A DNA stretch of 64,000 bases from Holophagales bacterium. GTDB lineage: Bacteria > Acidobacteriota > Thermoanaerobaculia > Multivoradales > JAGPDF01. The notes beneath the pieces are model-generated. The model had not been told where the DNA came from, searched no databases, and saw nothing but the letters and a program-made list of their open reading frames with translations. Positions within the stretch are counted from its first letter, which is position 1. Each line of letters begins with the position of its first letter. Below, one piece after another: positions 23,538 to 30,144 of the stretch. The translations under genes were made by a program, and so were the position numbers. The stretch lies in contig CP064972.1 in NCBI GenBank assembly GCA_016699405.1, positions 310,001 to 374,000 on the forward strand, written 5' to 3'.

Positions 23538-24386
23538 CTACGTCACCGTCGGGCCCGGATTGCCGGCCGTCCCGGAGCTTCGCTCGGCGAGGGCTCGCCG
23601 CGCACGCGACGAGAGCGGCGTGACCACCAGGCCACCGGTCAGGTCGTTGACGTCGACGTAGATTTCGGTCGCGAAGACCCGCGTCAGCCGGGCGTAGGTC
23701 AGCACCTCGGCGGTCGCGCCGAAGGCCGCGAGCCGCCCCTGGTCGAGCAGCGCCACGCGATCGCAGTACTCGGCGGCGAGGCTCAGGTCGTGGAAGACGG
23801 TCACCACCGCCACCCCCTCGGCGGCCAGCTCACGCACCCGGTCGCAGAGCTCGACCTGATAGCGCAGGTCGAGCGAGGAGAGCGCCTCGTCGAGCAGCAG
23901 CAGGCGTGGCCTCTGGGTCAGTGCGCGCGCGAAGAGCACTCGCTGGCGCTCGCCCGCCGAGAGCTCGGCGAGCGGTCGATCGGCGAGCGCGCTGGCGCCG
24001 CAGCGTTCGAGCGCGGCTCGCGCCAACTCGAGATCCGCGGTGGATTCGAAGGCCAGCCCGGAGAGGTGCGGATGTCGGCCGAGCAGCACGACGTCGAGCG
24101 CCGTCCAGGAGAAACCCACGGCCCCCTCCTGCCCGACTACGGCGACCGACTGGGCCAGCTCACGCCGGGGCATCGCCGACACCTCTCGTCCGCCGACCCG
24201 CAGCGAGCCGCCCTGGTACGGCAGCACCCCGCTCGCCGCCCGCAACAGCGTCGACTTGCCCGACCCGTTCGGGCCGAGCAGGCCGACGACCTCGCCGGCG
24301 GCCACCGAAAGCGTCACCCCGTCGAGCGCACCACGATCCCGGTAGCGCACCACGAGGTCGCGAAGGGCGAGCATCGCTTCAGCCAA
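23538..24386 (-). CDS. btuD: Vitamin B12 ABC transporter, ATP-binding protein
   Basis: This 282-residue ATPase has Walker A GPNGSGKST, a Q-loop (VVGQEG), the signature LSAGERQRV, Walker B LLLLDEALSS and the switch His in TVFHDLSLA. It is the FecE/BtuD type used with iron-siderophore and cobalamin permeases. It overlaps the permease gene by eight bases and is the last gene of the riboswitch-controlled btuBFCD operon. The extra C-terminal ~30 residues after the domain are variable in this family. Confidence 0.9.
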   Translation of the reverse strand: MAEAMLALRDLVVRYRDRGALDGVTLSVAAGEVVGLLGPNGSGKSTLLRAASGVLPYQGGSLRVGGREVSAMPRRELAQSVAVVGQEGAVGFSWTALDVVLLGRHPHLSGLAFESTADLELARAALERCGASALADRPLAELSAGERQRVLFARALTQRPRLLLLDEALSSLDLRYQVELCDRVRELAAEGVAVVTVFHDLSLAAEYCDRVALLDQGRLAAFGATAEVLTYARLTRVFATEIYVDVNDLTGGLVVTPLSSRARRALAERSSGTAGNPGPTVT

Positions 24387-25398
24387 GCGAACCCTCCGAC
24401 GAGCGCCGGCGCAGCAGGGCGACGAAGAACGGCCCGCCGAGCAGCGCGGTGATCACGCCGACGGGCAGCTCGACCGGAGCGATCGCCGTCCGGGCGAGCA
24501 GGTCGGCGAGCACGAGGAACGCACCGCCGCCGATCCACGCCGCTGGGAGCAGCAGGCGGTGGTCCGGACCGGCGGCAAGCCGCAGGAGGTGCGGCAGAAC
24601 CAGCCCGACGAAACCGACGAGACCCGCCGAGGCCACCGCCACGGCGGTGAGCAGCGACGTCCAGAAGAAGGTCCAGCGCTTCAGCCCCTCGACGTCGACG
24701 CCGAGCTGCCGCGCCGTCTCCTCGCCAAGGGCGAGCGCGTTGTAGTCGCGTGCCCGCCACAGCAGGGCCGCTCCGGCGACCATCGTGACGCCCGCCACGG
24801 CGGCCAGGGTGGGCGGGCCGACACTCGGGATCCGTCCCATGAGGTAGAAGACGATGGCGTGCAACTGCTCGGCCGAGGCGACGCTCTGCACGAAGAAGAT
24901 CAAGGCGGCGGCGAAGGCGTTGCAGATCGCCCCGGTGAGGAGCAGCGCGTAGAGGTCGAGTCGCCCGCGCGTCGTGGCGAGCCGCTCGACCGCGACCAGG
25001 GCGGCGAGCGCGCCGGCGAAGGCGAAGACCGGCACCAGGCCAGCGCTGGCGAGCCCGCTGCGCGCCGCCAGCGCCAGCGCGAGAACGCCGCCGACGCTCG
25101 CGCCACCGGAGATGCCGAGCACGTAGGGGTCCGCCAACGGATTGCGAAAGAGCCCTTGAAGCGCCGCTCCGGCGAGCGCCAGAGCGCCCCCGAGGAGCGC
25201 GGCGAGGAGAACTCGCGGCAGTCGCACCTCGACGAGGATCGTCCGTGCCTCCGCGGCATCGCCGGATTCGAGCAGGGCGAGGGGGGTGATCCCGCTCGAA
25301 CCGAGCACCATGGCGAGCGCCATCGCCAGGGCGAGCGCCGTCGCGAGCGAGAGGCACCAGAGCGCGGCACGCCGGGCGGTGAGCGGCCCGCGACTCAC
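24379..25398 (-). CDS. btuC: Vitamin B12 ABC transporter, permease
   Basis: This 339-residue FecCD-family permease has ten predicted helices. Family signatures include the region RLPRVLLAALLGGALALAGAALQGLFRNPLADPYVLGISGGA and the coupling helix GEETARQLGVDVE. It ends shortly after an RRRS stretch. The GTG at 25398 overlaps the stop of the binding-protein gene (GTGA), so it is preferred over the upstream in-frame start. It carries cobalamin across the inner membrane with the ATPase that follows. Confidence 0.9.
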   Translation of the reverse strand: MSRGPLTARRAALWCLSLATALALAMALAMVLGSSGITPLALLESGDAAEARTILVEVRLPRVLLAALLGGALALAGAALQGLFRNPLADPYVLGISGGASVGGVLALALAARSGLASAGLVPVFAFAGALAALVAVERLATTRGRLDLYALLLTGAICNAFAAALIFFVQSVASAEQLHAIVFYLMGRIPSVGPPTLAAVAGVTMVAGAALLWRARDYNALALGEETARQLGVDVEGLKRWTFFWTSLLTAVAVASAGLVGFVGLVLPHLLRLAAGPDHRLLLPAAWIGGGAFLVLADLLARTAIAPVELPVGVITALLGGPFFVALLRRRSSEGSLG

Positions 25399-26336
25399 GA
25401 ACCGCCCCCGGGCGCAGGGCTCGCCTCGGCCGAGCACATCTCCTCCTCGCTCGCCACGCCGAAACGCTCGGGTTGGACGAGGCGCGCGAGCAGCTCGGCC
25501 ATCTCGCCGAGTCGCGGCCCGGGGATCGCGAGGCGTGTCGGATCGACGAGATAGACCCGGCGCTCCCGCACCGCCGGCACCAGCGGCCAGCGCGACCAGG
25601 GACCGACCCGCGCGCCGCGGAGCGCTCCGGGGGAGTTGTCGGCGAGATCCACGATGACCTGCGGACGCCGCGCCAGCACGGATTCGAGCGAGGCGAGCAC
25701 GTAAGGCGCGCCGCCATCGCCGAGGACGTTCTCTCCTCCGGCGACGCGGATCAGCTCGTCGAGATGGGAGCCGGGCCCCGCCGCGTAGAGGGGATCACGC
25801 CCGACGACGCAGAGCACGCGCCGACGCGGTGCACCCTGCGCCCGCTCGCGGACCGTCTCGACCCGCTGGCGGATCGCTGCGCTCAGCGCTCGCGCCTCGG
25901 CGAGCCTCCCGACCCGCCCGCCGAGCGTTTCGATCCCCGCCAGCGTCCCGGCATAGGTCGAGGTATCGAGCGCGAGCACGTCCACGCCGAGGGCACCGAG
26001 GCGGGCCCGCGCTGCCGCGCCCGCCTCCGCACGCGCCGTGACGTAGAGCGTCGTCCCCAGCGCGAGCAGACGCTCGACGTCCGGGGCGTCGTACCCACCG
26101 ACGCGCGGTCGACCGGCGAGGGCCGGGAGTCCGGTGACGAAGTCCCCGACGCCGACGACCTGGTCGGCGAGTCCGAGCACGACGAGCGTCTCGGCCGCGC
26201 TCGGCGCCATCACGACGATCTTCGTCTCGCGAAACGCGCCAGGCGACACGCGCGTCGGCGTCGCGCTTTCGCGGCACGCCAGGGCCGAAAGCGCCAGGGC
26301 GACGAGGGCCAGGCGCGGCGGTCGGGGGACGCTCAT
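25395..26336 (-). CDS. btuF: Vitamin B12 periplasmic binding protein
   Basis: This 313-residue protein has a lipoprotein-like signal (LALVALALSALAC) and the periplasmic-binding fold of the BtuF/FecB class: KIVVMAPSAAETLVVLGLADQVVGVGDFV at the start, PDVERLLALGTTLYV, a connecting helix with GRVGRLAEARALSAAIRQRV, and YAAGPGSHLDELIRVAGGENVLGD. It probably captures cobalamin delivered by the receptor and hands it to BtuC. The ATG at 26336 lies in the stop of the receptor gene (ATGA). The last ~25 residues, with one Cys, are extra. Confidence 0.9.
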   Translation of the reverse strand: MSVPRPPRLALVALALSALACRESATPTRVSPGAFRETKIVVMAPSAAETLVVLGLADQVVGVGDFVTGLPALAGRPRVGGYDAPDVERLLALGTTLYVTARAEAGAAARARLGALGVDVLALDTSTYAGTLAGIETLGGRVGRLAEARALSAAIRQRVETVRERAQGAPRRRVLCVVGRDPLYAAGPGSHLDELIRVAGGENVLGDGGAPYVLASLESVLARRPQVIVDLADNSPGALRGARVGPWSRWPLVPAVRERRVYLVDPTRLAIPGPRLGEMAELLARLVQPERFGVASEEEMCSAEASPAPGGGS

Positions 26337-28156
26337 CGGCCTCCGGTGAAGGTCAGCCCGGCCACGAACGTGCGCCCGGGTGCGGGGAATCCAGCCGCCT
26401 CCTCGTAGCGGCTCGCGAAGAGGTTCTCCACTCGGGCGTACGGCCTCACGATCGCCGCGCGTCGCCAGGTGAGCCCGACATCGACCACGCGGTAGGACGC
26501 CAGCGGGACGTCGCCCACGTCCACCCGGTCGCCGACGAATCTCACGACTCCGTCGAGATCGCAGGCACCTGCCCGTGCACCGAGCGCGAGCGCCGCCGTC
26601 AGCCGTGGCCGTCGGAACAGACGGGCCCCTGTGTCGCTGTCGTTCGCCTCGAGGTACGTCGCGCTGGCGCGGAGCCAGATCCGTTCGCGCTGCGCTCGCA
26701 CTTCGCCCTCCACCCCGCGCGTCCGCGCCCGGCCGGTGTTGAACGGCCGACCGAGAAGGAAGTCGTACTGGACGAGATCCTTCAGGCGAGTTTCGAACGC
26801 CGTGAGCACGACGTGCCAGCCACCGTGCGTCGCTTCGAGGCCGACCTCGGCGCCACGACTGCGCTCCGGGGCGAGATCCGGGTTGCCGAACCCCGGATAG
26901 TAGAGGTCGGCGAGCGACGGCGCGCGAAAGGCCTCGCCGTAGCTCGCGCGGATCAGCAGATCCTGGGCGAGGCGCAAGGTGCCACCACCCCGGTAGCTCG
27001 TCGCGCCACCGAAGGCGTCGTTGTCGTCGCGCCGCACGCCAGCCTCCCAACGGGCGCGCTCGCCGCGCCAGGAAACCTGGGCGAAGAGCGCATCGGCTCG
27101 CTGGGTCGCGCCGGAGAGCCCGGCGCCGAAGGCGCTGCCGCTCGTCGCCCGCTGCCGTTCCCAATCGCCGCCGACGACGAACGAAAGGCGTGGACCGACC
27201 GGCGCGCGCAAGACGGCCCGCGCCTGGTCGCTCGATGCTTCGCTGGTGCTCGCGGCGAAGGGGTTGTCGGCGTCGACGACGGTGAGATCCTGCTCGACGC
27301 GCGCCACGCTGCCATCGAGGGCGAGCCGATGACCCTGCCAGCCGAACGGCACGGCGAGCTGTCGCGTCTCGCTGCGCTGGCGCTGACGCGGACTCGGGGT
27401 CCCGAGGTAGTCGAAGGGCAGCCCCAGCAGGGCGTGCTGCCAGCGCGCGGCCAGGCCGATCCGCCAGGGCGACGGCGCTCCGGCGGCGTCCCTGCGCTCG
27501 TCGCGGTCGAAGCGGAGGGCGGCCTCTTCGCCGTCGAAGAAGTCGTTGTCGACCGTCCCCTGCCCGCGCCGCAGGCTCCCGTGCCCCGAGGCGAAGAGGG
27601 GGCCCAAGGCGCCGCCAGCGGCCAGCGAGGCGCGTCCGTATTCGCGCGAGCCGCCCTCGAGCCGCCCGCTGAGTCCCGGCTCCCGGCTCGAGACGAGCTG
27701 CACGACGCCGCCGACCGCTCCGCTGCCGTAAAGCGCGCTGAACGGTCCCCGCACGCTCTCGACTCGCTCCAGCCCTTCCGGCCCGGCAAACGCCCAGTCG
27801 AAGCCGCCGAGGAACGGTTCGTTGAGGCGCACGCCGTCCCACAAGACCAGGGTGTGGTTGGAGCCCGTGCCGCGCGAGAAGAGGGACGCGGTCTTGCCTG
27901 CCGAGCCGCTCTGGGTGAGGGCCAGGCCCGGCAATGTCGCCAGCAGCTCGAGCACCGTCGTCGCCTGGCGAGCCTCGGCCTCCTCGGCAGAGACCACCGA
28001 GACTGCCGCCGAGACGTCGGCGACCGGCTCCTCGGCGAGCGAGGCGGTCACCTGCACCGTCTCTTCGAACGGGTGACTGGAGGGGAGTGGATCCTGGGCT
28101 GCGAGCGAGAGGCTCCCACCGAGCCACCCGGCCAGGACGATCGCGAGACTGCGCAT
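26333..28156 (-). CDS. btuB: TonB-dependent vitamin B12 receptor
   Basis: This is a 607-residue outer-membrane receptor. It has a signal peptide (LAIVLAGWLGGSLSLAAQ), a TonB-box-like FEETVQVTAS, a plug (LSSAEEAEARQATTVLELLATLPG, then NHTLVLWDGVRLNEPFLGGFDW and GPFSALYGSGAVGGVVQLVSS) and a barrel ending in the strand FVAGLTFTGGR. The ATG at 28156 is chosen because the signal peptide begins there and AAAGGAC precedes it. The first gene after the cobalamin riboswitch, it is assigned to B12 on that basis plus its btuFCD neighbours. Confidence 0.92.
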   Translation of the reverse strand: MRSLAIVLAGWLGGSLSLAAQDPLPSSHPFEETVQVTASLAEEPVADVSAAVSVVSAEEAEARQATTVLELLATLPGLALTQSGSAGKTASLFSRGTGSNHTLVLWDGVRLNEPFLGGFDWAFAGPEGLERVESVRGPFSALYGSGAVGGVVQLVSSREPGLSGRLEGGSREYGRASLAAGGALGPLFASGHGSLRRGQGTVDNDFFDGEEAALRFDRDERRDAAGAPSPWRIGLAARWQHALLGLPFDYLGTPSPRQRQRSETRQLAVPFGWQGHRLALDGSVARVEQDLTVVDADNPFAASTSEASSDQARAVLRAPVGPRLSFVVGGDWERQRATSGSAFGAGLSGATQRADALFAQVSWRGERARWEAGVRRDDNDAFGGATSYRGGGTLRLAQDLLIRASYGEAFRAPSLADLYYPGFGNPDLAPERSRGAEVGLEATHGGWHVVLTAFETRLKDLVQYDFLLGRPFNTGRARTRGVEGEVRAQRERIWLRASATYLEANDSDTGARLFRRPRLTAALALGARAGACDLDGVVRFVGDRVDVGDVPLASYRVVDVGLTWRRAAIVRPYARVENLFASRYEEAAGFPAPGRTFVAGLTFTGGR

Positions 28157-28282
28157 CGACTGCCGTCCTTTCGCCTCGATTGCCGAGGAACGGACCGGCA
28201 GGGAAAGGAGCGGACGCGCCGACGGATGGGTTCGGTGAACGTGAGCTCCCACACCCCGTGGGCTCGTAGCCTCGGGCGAAGC

Positions 28283-28460
28283 GGCAGGTCTCCTGGCTCC
28301 CGGATCGTCCTACTCCCGGACCTTCCCACGTGGGCGACCGCTCAGGCGATCGCTCCCACGCAGTGGCGTGTCCCGGTTTCGTCCCCGGTTACAGTGGCGG
28401 GGGCCGCGCCGGCATTGCACCGGCTTCCCGTTTTCAGCCCGGCACGAGGCCGGGCCACCG
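28283..28460 (-). promoter_or_regulatory. Cobalamin (B12) riboswitch
   Basis: On the minus strand the conserved parts are present in order. First comes a P2-type hairpin with the lead GGTGGCCC, then AAAACGGGAAGCCGGTG and CAATGCCGG. These are followed by the core GCCCCCGCCACTGTAA, a variable extension, and the B12 box GAGCCAGGAGACCTGCC. It ends about 125 bases before the btuB start and precedes an operon made only of B12 uptake genes, so control by AdoCbl or another cobalamin (off when bound) is expected. Confidence 0.95.
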
Positions 28461-28544
28461 CTCCGCTGGTTTTTCAAAGAGCGCCGCGGACACGATCCGC
28501 GGCGGGGAAACCTCGAACGCCGAACCCGTGCGACGCGGGCGCGG

Positions 28545-29066
28545 TTACTGCGGCGGCGTCGCCGGAGCGCTGCCGGTATTCACGATGACCGGCGCGGGCG
28601 CCTGCGAGGGGCCAGACGACTGCTGCCCCCAGCTCACCGGCAGGCCACCGCCCGTCTGGCTGGGCTCGACGAACTGCTTCTGGTCGTACACCGGCGCCGC
28701 CGGCTGCTGGCCGAGTGCAGCGGCAAGGGCACTCGCCGGGTCGGTGGGGGCCGCCGGATCCGGCGCGTCGTTGGCTGCCATCCCGAGCTCGAGCGTGGTG
28801 TTGTCGATGACCCGCCCGAAGCCGCGGTTTTCGCTGTCGGCGGTGACGCTGGCGATCTCGTCCTTGCGCAAGGCGATCTCGTTGCCGAACTCGGTGAGCA
28901 GCACGATCTTGCCGGCGTCCCAGCTCGCCATGCGCGGGCGATACCGCGACAGGAAGGCGTTTCCGCTCTTCATCGTCACGGTGTAGCTCTCCGCCGAAGA
29001 GGCGGCGGCGCCAGCCAGGCTGGCGACGACGAGCGCGACGAGGACGGCGAGGCTCTGTTTACGCAT
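28545..29066 (-). CDS. Exported hypothetical protein
   Basis: This 173-residue protein has a signal peptide (QSLAVLVALVVASLAGAAASSA). The mature N-terminal half is a small beta domain: YTVTMKSGNAFLSRYRPRMASWDAGKIVLLTEFGNEIALRKDEIASVT. It has the feel of the short SH3-like or RNA-polymerase-clamp-like domains common in bacterial secreted proteins. The rest is Pro/Ala/Gln-rich and disordered. No family assigned. The ATG at 29066 has GGAG upstream; an earlier in-frame start is rejected because it precedes the signal peptide. It lies between the tRNA operon and the riboswitch. Confidence 0.68.
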   Translation of the reverse strand: MRKQSLAVLVALVVASLAGAAASSAESYTVTMKSGNAFLSRYRPRMASWDAGKIVLLTEFGNEIALRKDEIASVTADSENRGFGRVIDNTTLELGMAANDAPDPAAPTDPASALAAALGQQPAAPVYDQKQFVEPSQTGGGLPVSWGQQSSGPSQAPAPVIVNTGSAPATPPQ

Positions 29067-29170
29067 GGCGGCGCTCCTGCAAACGTGTGTTTCGTTGAGC
29101 ATAGCGCCTCACGCGGAACCGTCAAGCGGCGGCTGCACGAAACGCCCGCGACGTCAACGAATCGGAGTGG

Positions 29171-29244
29171 TGCGCCCGAGAGGATTCGAACCTCTGACCT
29201 ACAGCTCCGGAGGCTGTCGCTCTATCCAGCTGAGCTACGGGCGC
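29171..29244 (-). tRNA. tRNA-Arg(CCG)
   Basis: Cloverleaf: acceptor GCGCCCG pairs with CGGGCGC, D-arm GCTC/GAGC, anticodon stem ACAGC/GCTGT with loop CTCCGGA (anticodon CCG) and T-loop TTCGAAT. Discriminator A, followed by an encoded CCA (29168-29170). Confidence 0.95.
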
Positions 29245-29258
29245 GCGAGGTGGTGTGG

Positions 29259-29331
29259 GGTGAGTGAGGGGACTCGAACCCCCAACGTCCGGAGCCACAG
29301 TCCGGTGCTCTACCATTGAGCTACACTCACC
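29259..29331 (-). tRNA. tRNA-His(GTG)
   Basis: Acceptor GTGAGTG/CACTCAC, anticodon loop CTGTGGC (anticodon GTG) and T-loop TTCGAGT. The discriminator C and the additional G at -1 (29331) are the histidine identity elements. CCA is encoded at 29256-29258. Confidence 0.95.
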
Positions 29332-29353
29332 GAAGTCGTTGTCAAAGGTCTGG

Positions 29354-29427
29354 CCTGCCTGGAGGGACTCGAACCCCCGACCCGCGGCTTAGAAGGCCGC
29401 CGCTCTGTCCAGCTGAGCTACAGGCAG
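29354..29427 (-). tRNA. tRNA-Arg(TCT)
   Basis: Acceptor CTGCCTG/CAGGCAG, D-arm with AGCTGGACA, anticodon stem GCGGC/GCCGC with loop CTTCTAA (anticodon TCT), T-loop TTCGAGT, discriminator G. CCA is encoded at 29351-29353. Confidence 0.95.
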
Positions 29428-29479
29428 CCGTATCGAACCCCAGCCAGGTCAAGCGGTCCGGGGATATCAGCTCGGGAAT

Positions 29480-29553
29480 TCGGGGCGCCCAGATTTGAAC
29501 TGGGGACCCCCTGCGCCCAAGGCAGGTGCGCTACCAGGCTGCGCTACGCCCCG
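29480..29553 (-). tRNA. tRNA-Pro(TGG)
   Basis: Acceptor CGGGGCG/CGCCCCG, D-arm GCGC/GCGC, anticodon stem CCTGC/GCAGG with loop CTTGGGC (anticodon TGG), T-loop TTCAAAT, discriminator A. Unlike the other three, the CCA is not encoded. It is the first gene of the tRNA operon. Confidence 0.95.
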
Positions 29554-29565
29554 ACCGAGCCTGCG

Positions 29566-29594
29566 AGTCTAGGAGCGTGACGGCGAGGTGTCAA
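29566..29594 (-). promoter_or_regulatory. Promoter of the tRNA operon
   Basis: On the minus strand a perfect -35 TTGACA (29594-29589), a 17-base spacer and -10 TAGACT (29571-29566) end 12 bases before tRNA-Pro. This is the clearest sigma-70-type promoter in the window. It gives the local -10 flavour (TAGACT) seen also before the NUDIX gene. Confidence 0.85.
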
Positions 29595-29778
29595 TCGCCG
29601 CCGGGCCACGCCGCGCTCCCGCTTGACAGCGGCGCGGCGACACGCGAGTCTTCTCCCGAGCCTCCGCGCATCGCTTCCGTGCGGTGACGCGGCGGTCCTG
29701 ACGAGGCTTGGGCGGCCCAAGGGACCGGGCGGGGTGGGACCCGCCATCGACGGATACGCCCAGGAAGGAGGTGGTCCA

Positions 29779-29823
29779 GTGGACAGTCGTAAACCTGGCT
29801 TGGTGGAGGTGGCGTCCTTCTAG
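29779..29823 (+). CDS. 14-residue peptide with extended Shine-Dalgarno
   Basis: The GTG start is followed by DSRKPGLVEVASF and TAG. It lies seven bases after GGAGG. The region AAGGAGGTGGTCC (29765-29777) matches 12 of 13 positions of the complement of the 16S rRNA 3' end, far more than any other gene here. The peptide is too short to classify. It may be a signalling or leader peptide, or the short ORF may serve only to load ribosomes on the RNA. It is flanked by a possible ribosome-site-sequestering repeat and a terminator. Confidence 0.45.
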   Translation: MDSRKPGLVEVASF

Positions 29824-29899
29824 GGTACCTCCTGGGGCGGACGTCGCGCCGCGGGCAGGCCCTGGAGCAGGGCAACCCAACGCCGCCGACACCAACCCG

Positions 29900-29940
29900 A
29901 GGCCCCGGTTCCGCGCAAGCGGGCCGGGGCCTTTGTTTTT
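29900..29940 (+). terminator. Intrinsic terminator of the small RNA unit
   Basis: A nine-pair perfect stem, aggccccgg (29900-29908) with ccggggcct (29924-29932), is followed by the T-run tttgttttt. It is strong, and faces the plus strand only. Confidence 0.88.
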
Positions 29941-30056
29941 CCCGAGTCGACTGCAGCGGACCGCCTCCGTCGAGGGCACTCCGGAGGTTCGTCTCACCAC
30001 TCGCTCGGCACTCCGCAGCGCCCACAAGCCGACTCGTTAAGTCCTTATTTTGCCGC

Positions 30057-30085
30057 TTGTTCAGAAGGCTCGCACGGCTTAAGAT
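30057..30085 (+). promoter_or_regulatory. Promoter of the IPTL-CTERM gene
   Basis: -35 TTGTTC (30057-30062), a 17-base spacer and -10 TAAGAT (30080-30085) sit in an unusually AT-rich patch about 60 bases before ATG 30145. Together with the RBS this predicts a normal leader of about 50 bases. Confidence 0.6.
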
Positions 30086-30144
30086 TCGCCGATCACCCCT
30101 GTTTCTGGACCTTGTGCCGCGCCCTGCGCGGGGAGGAGTCGTCG

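Larger units (their letters stand above)
29623..29940 (+). ncRNA. Candidate structured RNA / small mRNA unit
   Basis: A 300-base unit divergent from the tRNA operon. It begins with a perfect TTGACA (29623-29628), with only a weak -10 (GAGTCT, 29646-29651). It contains several small hairpins: cttggg/cccaag near 29707-29721, ggcggg/cccgcc near 29728-29745, and gccctg/cagggc near 29863-29877. It also holds a 14-codon ORF with a near-complete Shine-Dalgarno, and ends in a strong terminator. AGGAGGT of the ribosome site (29766-29772) can pair with ACCTCCT (29827-29833). That would hide the site, so translation may be controlled by folding. I cannot match it to a known RNA family. Confidence 0.5.

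Noticed and set aside
29765..29777. AAGGAGGTGGTCC as a fragment of a 16S rRNA gene (antisense)
   Set aside because: Only 12 of 13 bases match and nothing flanking is rRNA-like; it is in the right position for a very long Shine-Dalgarno of the small ORF.
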